Below, one piece after another: positions 8,613-19,636 of a stretch of 64,000 bases of DNA. Where the stretch lies: contig NC_134428.1 in assembly GCF_030867145.1 (NCBI RefSeq), positions 248,001-312,000 on the forward strand, given 5' to 3'. Numbering within the stretch: position 1 is the first letter of the stretch; the number at the start of each line of letters is the position of its first letter. This DNA comes from Opisthocomus hoazin (lineage: Eukaryota; Chordata; Aves; Opisthocomiformes; Opisthocomidae). A program made the position numbers and the translations under genes. The notes under the pieces are model-generated. The model saw only the letters and a list, made by a program, of their open reading frames with translations, was not told the origin of the DNA and made no database searches.

Positions 8613-11480
8613 AAGAGTTAGGGCAGACTTCTCGGAGGAAAATCAAAGCTATTCTCCTAGAATCTCACCCTGCTTCCTACACACCCCATTCCTTTTCACA
8701 AAGCCCTTCCTTCAGCTCTGTGGCTGCAGCTCTGGTTGATGCTGGCAGAGTATACCAGGAGGAGCAGGATCTCTTCCCATGGGCTGCCAAGGAGCCAGCT
8801 CTGCTCTGCAGCGGTGGGTTCATGGGCATGGTGGCACAAGGGTTCATGGCCATTGTGGGCCAAGGTCCAGACCTGGTGTGAGACTTTGCCAGAGGAATCT
8901 GCTCTTATTGCAGAAGGGATTTTCAGCATCTGCACGGCCAGTGCTAAGGAATGGGGATGGCAGAAGGCAGTCTCAGAGGTTTTGGGTTCCTACAGCTTCC
9001 CTCATGTCACCTTAGGGGTGTGTTTTGATGTCAGAAACTCTCAGCATTCCTACTGCACTTCTGGAGAAGAGAGGGAGTCTTGTGAGGTGTAAAAATTGCT
9101 TGTGGCTTAGTGCAGAAGGAGGGCAGCTGGTCTGTCCCTCTGAGTTGTTCTGAGCTGCCCTGGGCTTATTCTTCATGAGGTGGATAATGAGCACACTCCT
9201 GTGTTATCCAGGAAAACAACCAGATGCTACAGAGAAGAGAGGGATCCAGTGCAGACTGCTAAATGTCTCACCCTTTTTCAGGGTCTCAGCACCTCACTTC
9301 TAGCCAAGGACATGGCTCATTTTACCAACCCGACAGGATTTCCTCCCCTGTAGCATCTCCGAGCTTCTCCATGGGGCTTGCACATAACAAAAGGGTGTGA
9401 GAGGACAGGTTGGCATTGTGGAGGGCAGCTCACAGCTTGGAAGGACACATCAAGGAGATAGCCAAGTGTTCTAAGGATAGCATATGGTGAAGGGAAAATT
9501 AGCTGATCCTCCAGCCCCACAGACTGCGGTGCCCACAGCCCCACAGGGGAGATGAAAGCTGGGGCATTTGTTCCCATGGAGTCACCTGCAGGAATGGAGC
9601 CAAAAGATCAGCCTGTGATGCTGCAGGTGAATCTCCAGCTCCCTAAAGAAGCTGACAGAAACAATGAAATTAGAACAGCAATAACACAGGCAAGTGGAGA
9701 AACAACCAAATATGCAGGGAGGGTCTGGCTGAGAGAAGCCAGGGCAGAAGCAACCGGGCCCTCAGCACAGCGTTACCCGTACCCAGCTGTGCACGCCGCC
9801 TGCCAGACACCAACATTGCTGGGCAGTTGAGCTCTGAGCCCCTATGACCTGCAGAAGAGAAATGGACACGTGACTGGAGAGCTGTCCCATGGCTCTGCTG
9901 GAGCTCTGCTGCAGAGGAGAGGTGGTTCATGGCTTGGAGCCCACAGCCCTGAGGGAAGAGGCTTTGGTGGCTGTGAGAGGAGGCAAGGGGGCTTGCTCAG
10001 AGGAAGGACTCTGCACCGGAGGGGATGATGCAGATTTTTCTCACATCTCCCTCCCACAACATTTCTGCTTTTCCTTTCCTGTCTTTTCCTGATCATAATC
10101 CTGCTACCTGGAGATTTTCCTCCTGGGAGGTATTTCCCTGTCCCCTGTCTTTACCTGTCAGTGCTCACATCCCACCCCCTGTGCACTCACCCTGGCCCTA
10201 CAGAAACCTGCCTGTTTGCAGGGCGCTGTCTGGGAGCCCGTTCCTGTTTGCAGGTTGAAAGCAGGACAGGTGAGATTCAGCCTGATGGGTCCAGGAAAGG
10301 TGATGCTGGTGCTGTCCATAGGCAGAGGGTGCTTTAGGAGGCTCCTATCAGAGTTACTGATCACTCGCTAAGGAGTCTCAGTGACTGCTTCAAAGCTGAC
10401 AGCTCCTTTTCCATTTATCCCTTTTCCACTGCCCCCCCTCCTAAAACAGGAAACTGAAAACACAAATTCAGGAAATTTTCATTAATTTTATGCAATCCGT
10501 GCCATGACCTTCTCCTTGAATGAGCCCTTCAGAAAAAGCCTGTGGGTGAACTGGAGCTGTGAGCAGCCCTGACCCATGGAGCAGTCTCCTGGTAGGAGAA
10601 AAAACCTGCCCTACCAGGGATCACTTCTTCGACCCACAGATTCTCCCCACAGCACCATGACGAGCTCCCTGGGAAGGCTGAGCACTGACCCCAGCATACA
10701 GACTCCTGTGGTAAAGGGGCCCTGCTCTGCAGGACCATCCTGGGCACCCCTGGCTGCACATCCAGCTTAACATCCTACCAGTAATCCCTGGAGAAGGGGG
10801 GCATCCAGTCAGCATGCCCTACTCCTCTGATGGCAGGGCAGGGCAAAACGTCTCAGGAACATGTCTTCCTCCTCTATGCCTTAGAAGCTGTGACAATCCT
10901 CCACAAAGATCCTGTAGGCTGTAGGATGTGCCAGCTTTTGAAGATCCCTCCAGCAGCTGCAGATTCACTGCCCTGCTTCCAGGGACTTCATTTCACAGGT
11001 TGTGAAGATTTCTCTCCCAGTGAGCTCTCAGCATCCTCCCATGCCACGCTGCCTTTAACCCCTCTCTGCCTCACTCCTCTGCCCTCGCTGCCTGCAGGCA
11101 GTGCCCTCAGCCCTACTGTGCTTTGCAGAGGAGCTACTCCTGGGCACAGCTGTCTCTTTGAAGTGTTCCCTGTTGCCATGAGCTCCCTCCATCCCAGGAG
11201 CCCAGCCCAGCTCAGCAGCAGAGGACCAGCTCAAGGTGGCTCTTTCTCTGCCCACTCTGGGCTCCCTTGTGGTGTTTCTGGGTCTCCAGAGATACTGCTG
11301 TGAAACAGGCTGAAGTCATCACTGACATCACTCTCCCTCCCTCTGCTGGGGAGAACAACTTCTTTCTAGCAATGTCACTTCTCCTTATCACATTTAAGAC
11401 AACTGAACCTGCAATTATTTCTGTGTCCAGCACTGTTGATGGATGTAATCAGCCTGAGTCCTGTGGCACAGGGAGAGGTC
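8613..11480 (-). repeat. Duplicated upstream block of OR unit at 7.6 kb
   Basis: This non-coding block lies 5' of the intact minus-strand OR and is matched in opposite orientation by 21.6-24.9 kb and, with a deletion, by 33.9-36.1 kb. Clear anchors: CTCCAGCTCCCTAAAGAAGCTGACAG-like sequence near 9640, a run around GCTACTCCTGGGCACAGCTG near 11150, and TGATGGATGTAATCA near 11440. Part of the sequence present at 21.66-22.06 kb is missing between 11420 and 11430. No frame is preserved among copies. It would contain the promoter and first exon of the OR, but I cannot point to either. Confidence 0.75.
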
Positions 11481-12042
11481 TGTCCCATCTTTATCCAGTA
11501 GATGTAGGCAGTGCTTCTCCCACATCCTTTAGTTATGTCTTTGACGATACATTCAAAGAACAGATCAATAATTATCCCAGGCTTTTCCATAGCCAAGCAC
11601 ATTTTCAGAAACACCTTGTCCTTCCTGGTGATCAGCTTCACCTGCACCATAGGCCCCCCAAGGCTGCAGGGACACCAGAGACAGCAAAAGCCTCTCCTGG
11701 CAGGGATGCAGAGTCCAGCCCTGCATCTCTCTGCTCCTGAGGGATCATCAGGTTTTTCTCTCGTTACGGAGTCCTCATTTCCTCTTTACGTCGCCATCTG
11801 ACCTCCACACCAGCATGCACTAAAGCAAAGCTTTGCTTGCATGGGACCTTGGGCACTTGGGAACACCTTTCATTGTTTCATGTCTGAGCCTGCTCCTGGT
11901 GCCATGGCTGAAGTCCAGCACACCTCTGTTCTGACATAAAGAACCTATAATAGGGTGAGGGAGGGTCCTAATTCTTATTTAGCCAGCCTGAGGAAGTCTT
12001 GCGATCAAAGGCCTCACATCTTACTGGGGACTTTAATGACCC
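11481..12042. other. No gene recognised
   Basis: About 0.56 kb between the OR unit and the LTR piece. It may include the far end of the duplicated block but I cannot align it confidently. Confidence 0.4.
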
Positions 12043-12340
12043 TGTGTATTGGGTTTCCATGGCAAGGCTTTGGTAGTGGTGAGGGGAGCTGCAGAGGTGG
12101 TTTAGGTGAGAAGAGAGCAACAGCTGCTTGTTGGACATAGCAGGTTTCTGTTGCCTCCAAAATGCACCAGCCACTGCCCAAACCTGAGCCAGTAAGCAAA
12201 TGTAGTGGCCCTTCTCTGATAGCCTACTGGAGAAAGGACAAAAGAGAGTGGGCAGCAGCTGTAAAAGAGAAGAATGAGAGAAACAACCCTGCAGACACCA
12301 AGGTGAGCAAAGAAGGAGGGGGAGTGAGAGAGAGGTTTGG
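12043..12340 (+). mobile_element. ERV LTR, 5' third
   Basis: Begins TGTGTATTGGGTTTCC, then GGCAAGGCTTTGGTAG, and ends near AACCCTGCAGACACCAAGG. I recognise it as the 5' portion of the same avian LTR family whose 3' two-thirds lies at 5881-6670, same strand. The 3' part is missing here. Confidence 0.6.
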
Positions 12341-12429
12341 TAGGGAGCTGGCAGCCAAGAGTCAGCTGACTCCCATGACATTCACAGGACAGCAGAGTGC
12401 AAATGCTCCTTTATGTGTCTGGAGGCTCT

Positions 12430-13190
12430 TTGCATCAGCTTTTTAGCACACATGGACCAACAAACGGGATGTTCACCGGGATCTGAAAACCTGTGTCATC
12501 CTGGTCAGCCTTGGCTCCACTAGCAAAGCCATAGTGGAGTCTCAGCTCCCAAAGGGAGTGCAGAAGGAGAGCAGCAGAGTGCATATGCCAGGTCTCAGAG
12601 TGGCAGACTTTGGCCAAGACCGGGAACTTCCAATGGGCAGTGTCACTGAAGGGCAGCAGAATTCAGTGCAACTGCTTTCAAGGACAACATTCTCTAAACC
12701 CATAAAGGGTACAAGCTGATACTCCAGCAACCAAGGGGACCTCTCAGGACACCAGCTACGCTAAACAGGCAACATGTCAGGAAGCTCCATGGAAAAAGGG
12801 AAGCAGAGAGGGTGTGGACAGAGGATCTCACTTCCAAGGAGGAATGTAGACATAAGGAGGGTTTTAGGAAAGCAAAAGCTCCCCAGGAGTTAACATTTGC
12901 AAGGGAGTCCAAGGGCATCAAAGTGATGAAGAGCAGGTGTAGATCTGTCTGAGGAACTCTTTGTCCTCTTTGACTCTGTCTTCACCCACAAGTTCTCCCA
13001 ACCCTTGGTGCCCTGAAGCCGGATTCTGGAGGAGAACAACCAGCAGTGGCTGTGGATCACTCCAGGGGCTATTGAGCAAGGTTTTTTTGGATTGCTGGGT
13101 ACCAAAATCAAATCAGGTTGGATCGCCCCTGCACTTGTCCTGTTCATTGTGAGATTCAGCCTAGACTTCTTCACCTGGCTTCTTCTGTAA
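12430..13190 (+). mobile_element. Ancient CR1 relic, linker region
   Basis: The plus strand near 12950-13080 translates to SEELFVLFDSVFTHKFSQPL and ILEENNQQW. This resembles the stretch between endonuclease and RT in CR1 proteins (NAFFASVFS in the intact copy). It is old, with many breaks. Extent on both sides is approximate. Confidence 0.5.
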
Positions 13191-13369
13191 TATTATTACT
13201 GTACAGCTATGACAGCATAAAGCTACAGTACCATACCCTTATGTCATACTGCAACAGCGATCATACGTGAGTTGCAAGGAAAAAAAAATCACAAACTACA
13301 ATTCTTCTAGGAAAAATGCCACTCCAGTTTCCAGCGGGCAGCCATCCAGACAAGGTAGACAGTTAGATC

Positions 13370-14556
13370 GTGCTTCCAGTTCGTTTGAAGGGACTTCTAA
13401 GTCATTTTTACAGGAGGTGTGCAGAAACTTCTCTTGCCAGGATTAGAGGGGCCCTGCCTCAAGCCAGGTGGAGGAAAGCGACAACCGCATTTATTGGATG
13501 GTGTGGATTTGGTGGCCTGGCACATCAGATCCACAAGAGTAGAAAGCTCTAGTGGACACTGGTGCACAGTGTATTTTAATGCCATCAGATTTCCAAGGGT
13601 CAGAGTCCATTTGCATTTCTGGAGTGACAGGGGGGTCCCAAGAGCTGAGTGTACTGGAGGCTGAAGTGAGCCTCACTGGGCAGGAGTGGTAGAAGCACCC
13701 CATCGTAACTGGCCCCGAGGCTCCGTGCATCCTTGGGATAGACTATCTTAGGAGAGGGTATTTCAAGGACCCAAGTGGTTATCGCTGGGCTTTTGGCATA
13801 GCTGCTTTGGAGACGGAAGAAATTCAACAGCTGTCCATTTTGCCTGGTCTCTCGGAGGGTCCTTCCGTTGTGGGGTTGCTGAGGGTTGAAGAACAACAGG
13901 TGCCAATCACTACAACAACAGTGCACCGGCGAAAATACCACACCAACCAAGACTCCCTTAAACCCATTCATCAGTTGATCTATAAACTGGAGAGTCAAGG
14001 AGTGATCAGCAAAACTCACTCACGCTTTAATAGTCCCATAAGGCCAGTGAGAAAATCTCCTGGAGAGTGGAGGCTGACAATAGACTACCGTGGCCTGAAT
14101 GAAGTCACAGCACTGCTGAGTGCTGCCGTGCCAGACATGCTAGAACTTCAATATCAGCTGGAGTCAAAGGCAGCCAAGTGGTACGCTACAATTGACATCG
14201 CTAATGCATTCTTCTCCATCCCTTTGGCAGCAGAGTGCAGGCCACAGTTTGCTTTCCCTTGGAGGGGTGTTCAGGACACCTGGAATCAGCTGCCCTGACA
14301 TTGACTAATCCAGACTGTGTTGGAAAGGAGTGAAGCTCCAGAACATCTGCTGTACGTCAATGACATCAGCATATGGGGCAATACAGCAGAAGAATTTTTT
14401 GAGAAAGGAGAGAAAATAATACAAATCCTTCTGAAAGCCAGTTGTGCCATAAATGGAAGCAAAGTCAAGGGACCTGCTCAAGACATCCTATTTTTGGGAT
14501 TAAAGTTGCAAGAAGGGCATCTTCAGATAAGAAAGGACGTGATCAACAAGAGCTAG
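13370..14556 (+). pseudogene. Endogenous retrovirus (ERVL-type) protease-RT fragment
   Basis: A decayed retroviral pro-pol piece. Near 13550 is the aspartic protease active site (LVDTGAQ), with a frameshift just before it and a TAG about 40 codons later. After 13690 an open stretch continues through ILGIDYLRRGYF into reverse transcriptase (GEWRLTIDYRGLNEV, YATIDIANAFFSIPL). Two stops flank a small in-frame deletion at 14296-14304. Downstream, the catalytic aspartate pair region reads YVNDI, so one of the two aspartates is Asn. The end is near GHLQIRKDVINKS. No gag, integrase or env is visible. RNase H and later parts are cut off just before the solo LTR. Non-functional. Confidence 0.88.
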
Positions 14557-14580
14557 GCCACAAACCCCAGGTGAGCACAG

Positions 14581-14997
14581 TGTTTTGGTTTCGGCTGCCG
14601 CCGGCAACAAAAGTGCCACGCGGCCGCCCCTCCCCCCGCTGCGGTGCGGAGGAGAATGAAAAGAAAGAGGCAGAAACTGGTGGGTCGGGATAAGGGCAGT
14701 TTAACAGAACAGCAAACAGAGGGAAACAGGAACAACAACGGTACAAATAAGGAGAAAACACAACAACGAACTGCACGACCCAGGCAGCTGCTCTCCCGCA
14801 CAGCACCGGCGCCGCGTCCCCCCAAGCCACGAGTGAGTTCCCGCCACGCCGCCCCCCCCCACCGGAACCCAGCGTGACGTCACATGGTATGGAATACCGG
14901 GCTCTGTTTGGCCAGGTGGGGTCAGGCCCCACCCCCCAGCTGTGCCCCTTCCTGGAGTCCGGTGAAAATTAACCCTGTCCTGGCCAAACCCAGGACA
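14581..14997 (-). mobile_element. Solo LTR of avian ERV, with target-site duplication
   Basis: The 417-bp unit starts TGTTTTGGTTTCGG and ends AAACCCAGGACA. The identical 5-mer CACAG flanks it at 14576-14580 and 14998-15002, a target-site duplication of retroviral size. Read on the minus strand it has the TGTCCTGGGTTTGGCC start and the CATACCATGTGACGTCA block typical of avian ERVL-like LTRs. It is very GC-rich with a run of C (about 14850), suggesting a younger insertion. No internal sequence is attached, so it is a product of LTR-LTR recombination. It lies about 25 bp from the end of the pol fragment but in the opposite orientation, so the two are unrelated. Confidence 0.9.
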
Positions 14998-15002
14998 CAC
15001 AG

Positions 15003-16424
15003 GGAGAAAGCTTTAGAGAGCCCTAACCTCTCCAGAGACACACTACAATAGGAAAAGGCACCCAGTCTCCATAGGGTTTGCGTATCTTTCCCATTGGGGT
15101 GGCTAGAGTTTGCATGCAGCTCTGGATCCTTGTCATCACTGCTCCCTCCCAAAATCTGTCCTTGAATTTCACATCTTTCATCTCGAGATCTGTGTGCTGT
15201 GATTGAGAGGAACTGGGGCAGAGCACGATGGAACAGTCGTACTGTCTTGGAGGGTTCAATCCCTCTTCTTGAGTGTCCCTATCACTTTGACAGTGAAGGA
15301 GGCTTTTTCTCCACCTTGCAACAGTCTCAGCCCCACTTGAAGAGAAACTCTCAGTGAGTTTATGTCCACTCCAAAATGGGGCAGAGGGATTGGGAGGCAG
15401 GGCAGGGAGAGGCTAGTCTTGTGGAAGGATGGGTGATTTGACATTTTCCACACAGGATATTTCCATAAATAGGGGAATGGCTGAAGAAGTCTGGATTGAA
15501 TTCTGCCTTGAATATAGATGATCTCTTCTGCCACTGTTTATGCAGGAGAGGATACAAGTTTAGCGGCTCAGCTGCACTGGAGTCAGCTGATGTGGCTGAG
15601 CCCAGGCATGACAAGACCACTGACCAGCCCCCACTATGAAATCCCTCCCATGACCAAGTCCAGGGCCTGCAGTCCTTCAGGGATGTCCCTGACTTGCTCT
15701 GGGTCTCCAACAGGCCACAGCTCCTCACAGGTTCAGCCGCTGGCTGCTCTGTCTTTCCAGAGCACATCTCCATCTACTTGTGTCCACAGCAACTTCTCCA
15801 CACCCTCTTTGGAAACATCTCTTCCATAGACCCACAGAGCCAATGCAGTGGTCTTCATCCAATTTCCCTTTCAACCTTCCCTTGACTAGGATGCCTGCAG
15901 CATGCAGTCTGCATATGGCTTGTAATGATGAGATTAAGACACTCAGACCAGGTCTTGGTGATTTTGCTCATGAAGATTCCTTTTGATTTTAAAGGAAAAG
16001 ACAATCAGCAAGCAAGTTGTTGTTGGGGTTTAAAATGGGAAAACATAGGGAAAGGATATAAAAGGGTCTGGTTGAATTTTTGCCAGGTTTCTCTTGAGTA
16101 CGCTGCCCTGCACTGACTTCTCCCTTCATAGTGGGCATGTGTGAATGGTAGTGAACTTCAAGCTGATGAGCAGGACACAGGGTGTGTATAGCACCAACTG
16201 CAGCAGGGCTGCTAATATCAGCATCTGGGTGCTAGCAATGGGGATACCACGGGACTCTGGGTCCAGGTACTTGACTGAATGAATATCTGCAGAGGAGCTG
16301 GGTCTACCCTTGAGAGGTTTCCCAGCTGGATAAGGCTCTCTAGTTTCCCTCCTGCCTGCCAGGAGCACATCCACACTGTGAGAGCTGAGGAGCTCGTGGA
16401 CAAAAAGTGCAGGGCAAGTTGGCA
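15003..16424. other. No gene recognised; possible old LTR promoter
   Basis: 1.4 kb without recognisable genes. A TATAAA at 16057-16062 follows an A-rich stretch, which could be the core of an old LTR promoter. Nothing else supports this. Confidence 0.4.
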
Positions 16425-17493
16425 AAAGCTGGATTGAGAACTGGCTGAATGGCAGAACTCAGAGGGTTGTCATCAGCGGCGCTGAGTCTAGTTGGAGGCC
16501 GGTAACAAGTGGTGTCCCTCAGGGGTCAGTACTGGGCCCAGTTTTATTTAACTTCTTTATCAACTACCTGGATGAAGAGTTAGAATGTACCCTCAACAAG
16601 TTTGCTGACGACACCAAACTGGGAGGTGTGGTAGATACACCAGAAGGCTGTGCTGCCGTTCAGCGAGACCTAGATAGGCTGGAAAGTTGGGCAGAGAGGA
16701 ACCTAATGAGGTTCAACAAGGGCAAATGCAGGGTCCTGCACCTGGGGAGGAACAACCTCATGCACCAGTACAGGCTTGGGGTGGACCTGCTGGAGCGCAG
16801 TTCTGCGGAGACGGACGTGAGTGTCCTGGTGGACGACAGGTTAACCATGAGCCAGCAGTGTGCCCTGGCTGCCAAGAAGGCCAATGGCATCCTGGGATGC
16901 ATTAAAAAGAGTGTGGCCAGCAAGTCGAGGGAGGATCTCCTTCCCCTCTACAGTGCCCTGGTGAGGCCTCATCTGGAGTACGGTGTGCAGTTCTGGGCTC
17001 CCCAATTCAAGAAAGATGAGGAACTACTGGAGAGAGTCCAGCAGAGGACTACAAAGACGATGAGGGGACTGGAACATCTCTCCTGCAAGGAGAGGCTGAG
17101 GGAGCTGGGCTTGTTCAGCCTGAAGAAGAGAAGGCTGAAAGGGGACCTAATAAATGCTTATAAATATCTGGAAGGTGAGTGTCAGGAGGATGGGGACAAA
17201 CTCTTTTCAGTGGTGCCCAGTGACAGGACTAGGGGCAATGGGCACCAACTAAAGCAGAGGAAGTTCCGTCTGAACATGAGGAAGAACTTCTTCCCTCTGA
17301 GGGTGACAGAGCACTGGAACAGGCTGCCCAGGGAGGCTGTGGAGTCTCCTTCTCTGGAGATATTCAAGACCCACCTGGACGTGGTCCTGTGCAGCCTGCT
17401 GTAGGTGACCCTGTTTGGGCAGGGGGGTTGGACTAGATGTCCCACAGAGGTCCCTTCCAACCCCTACCATTCTGTGATTCTGTGATTCTGTGG
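16425..17493 (+). mobile_element. CR1 3' fragment with open RT C-terminal half
   Basis: Starts abruptly within RT at [13 protein letters not shown]-like sequence and stays open from about 16436 to the TAG at 17404. It covers [10 protein letters not shown]-type motifs read as SLRGQYWAQ in the other frame, FADDTKLGG at about 16600 and the C-terminal [18 protein letters not shown] and [18 protein letters not shown] blocks. The 3' end is the ATTCTGTG repeat at 17470-17493. 5' truncation is the usual outcome of CR1 reverse transcription. It is very similar to the 38255 element, hence recent. Confidence 0.9.
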
Positions 17494-17494
17494 T

Positions 17495-18050
17495 CCAATG
17501 CACTATTAAGAGTTGACCTTATCCAAGGGACCCGTGACTTAATCTCCATCCATTGCTGGGTTTCGCTTAGAGTTCTTCCTCTTAGGCACCTGGAATGGGG
17601 AGATCTTGCTGAAGAAGACTGAGGCAAAGAGGACACATACAATCTCAGACATATCTACCTCCGCTCTTGCTGAATTCAGCAGTGGCCACACACCATCTTT
17701 GTTTCTGCTTTAACTGTGCTAAAGGAGTACCAGCCCGTTGCTGTGGCCTTGAACTCCCTTGCAAGTGTCAACTCCAGCGGAGCGCTGGCTTTTCTAAACC
17801 CAAGCACATTTCTGAATTCCTCCTCTGTTTCCACCCTTGCATCCAACTCTTGTATCCTTCTTTTTTTACATAGAGCTCCCACATGAGTTTCCCGTTTCCC
17901 CAAGTTTCTCTCCCAATAGCTCTGCTTGTTTTCCTGACTATTGACATGCACAGCCTCCTGCTTGAAAGACACCATCTTCAAAGGCCAGATGTCTTGAGCT
18001 GTGCTGCCTTTGTGTACTGCTCGCGTGGGCTCCCTCATTAAAAGTTGCAG
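17495..18050 (-). mobile_element. Old CR1 relic into which the previous CR1 inserted
   Basis: Minus-strand translation gives PLELTLAREFKATATGWYSF, an eroded form of the [19 protein letters not shown] linker of intact CR1. The segment near 17620-17710 (GACTGAGGCAAAGAGG, TTCAGCAGTGGCC) recurs at 32741-33000. Many stops. Confidence 0.6.
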
Positions 18051-18116
18051 GACTAGGCCAAAGTCTGCTTATCTTCATATCGGGCAGTGATATTCTGAGC
18101 ATAGTGATGCTCACAT

Positions 18117-18671
18117 TGTTATGACACAGGGCAGAAATGCTTCTGTCCTTCTGACATTGTTTAATTTTAGGCTTGACTACTTTGTATAATCAATGCATGC
18201 CTTACTAACAATTGTGTCCTTGAAGAGGAGCTAACAGACTGATAAAAGGGGAACATCCAGCCCAGAAGGCACTGAAAGCTGGACGATTGCCAAAGAAGCA
18301 TGAAGTTAACAAAGACTGAGGAAAACTAGGAAAAAGGTAAAGGCGGCAGGGGGAGATTGCAACCACCGACTCAATTCAGAACCAAAAAGTCTGCACCTCC
18401 CCAGCTTGCGAGTATGCATAGTTAAGCAAGGAAGGAGTAAACTTCTATGACAAGCGTGTAACGTGGTGAACCAGTCAGAATGCAATGAGTAATTGCTTTG
18501 TTTTGGTAAGAGTATATAGAACTTGTGACTCTGCTAAACATTGTGCTAGCTTTGTGGAATTATCACCTAGCACCAACATCTACACAAATCTGCAAGAAAG
18601 ACAACACCTCTGCTCTGTGTGTGTATTGGCGTACTGTGCACTGGGTAAATGACCACACTTTTGGGAGAACA
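18117..18671 (+). mobile_element. ERV LTR with TATA box
   Basis: A likely LTR running from about TGTTATGACAC to GGGAGAACA. A TATA box (GTATATAGA, 18511-18520) precedes a block CTGCTAAACATTGTG. The end CACTGGGTAAATGACCACAC is familiar from avian LTRs. Where a polyadenylation signal is expected (about 18590) the sequence reads AAGAAAG, so it seems lost. Boundaries approximate; no clear target-site duplication. Confidence 0.55.
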
Positions 18672-18679
18672 ATTTGAGG

Positions 18680-19360
18680 TCTAACATCTACACTCTTTTA
18701 TTGTCATTCCCCTTGGGAGGTGAGACTCCATTATTTCATGGTCATGGCAGTCAAGGCTGACACAGGTTTTAACCTCCATGATTAACTCTCCCTTCTTTGT
18801 GAGTTGTAGATGCATATCAACATCACCATTGTTGATCAATCTCACAGCTGAGCTGTAAAGACCTGTGTCCCAAGCTGGGTCTTGACCAAGACCCTCCAGA
18901 GACCTCCAGGACAATTTTCATGCTGTTGCGGTCCCCTTCCAGGAAATGCCAAGGTGATTAAAGTCAGCAAAGGGACATTAATTCATTCTTTATCTCCCAC
19001 CACAATGTCACCTTTACCAGTTTCTCCTCTGAACCTGATCCATAAGGGCTTACCCAAATAGTTCATCCCATAGAGAAGCTCCACACATCTAAGCAGCTCC
19101 TTCACACTGAGGACACCTCCCTCCTGATCTTTCTGGCCTGTCTCTCCTTCTCATCTGTATCCACCCATCACAGCACCCCAATCATGTCAGCTGTCTCAGC
19201 ATGCCTCAGTCGTTCTTCACTCCAGGTGGGATGAAGAGATAGCTTGGGGCCTCCAGCTCCTCCTCCCTGTGCCCCAGGCTGAGGCCACTGGTGCATGTCT
19301 GGGCTGCAGCACCTCAGCTGTGGCCTATCGGGGCGGAGAGCAGACTTACAGAAAGAAACC
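18680..19360 (-). mobile_element. Ancient CR1 endonuclease relic
   Basis: Minus-strand translation contains VSLDCHDHEIMESHLPRG (SDH block) and, further 5', FADFNHLGISWKG, an eroded [12 protein letters not shown] block. The 5' side (CCTCCAGCTCCTCCT, CAGCACCTCAGCTGTGGC) also matches 32080-32160 next to another relic of the same LINE. Confidence 0.6.
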
Positions 19361-19636
19361 TGTTACCAAGCGCCCAAGGCCTTGTGTGTGCAAAGGCTTT
19401 GCTTCAGAGCTGAGACATGCTGGAGGGGACGACAGGTGGCAATGTAAAGGAGAAATGAGGTGCCCACAAAGAGAGCAAACCCTGCTTTGGGCAAGGCCAG
19501 GAGAGGGGTATGCTGTCTGCTATGTCTCTGCAGCCCTGGGGGCCTGTGGTGGAGGTGAAGCTGATGTCAGGAAGGAAGAGATGATGTTGAAAATGTCCTT
19601 GGGTGTGGACATCCTGTGATCCAGGCACACCATGAA
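19361..19636. other. No gene recognised
   Basis: Short gap between two CR1 insertions. A frame of about 116 codons covers part of it, but nothing in it matches a known family. Confidence 0.4.

Noticed and set aside
10830-11303. 157-codon open frame upstream of the 7.6 kb OR, with related frames in the inverted copy
   Set aside because: Paralogous copies have different frames, lengths and shifts, and the sequence is Pro/Ser/Leu-rich as expected from CT-rich non-coding DNA. No domain recognised.
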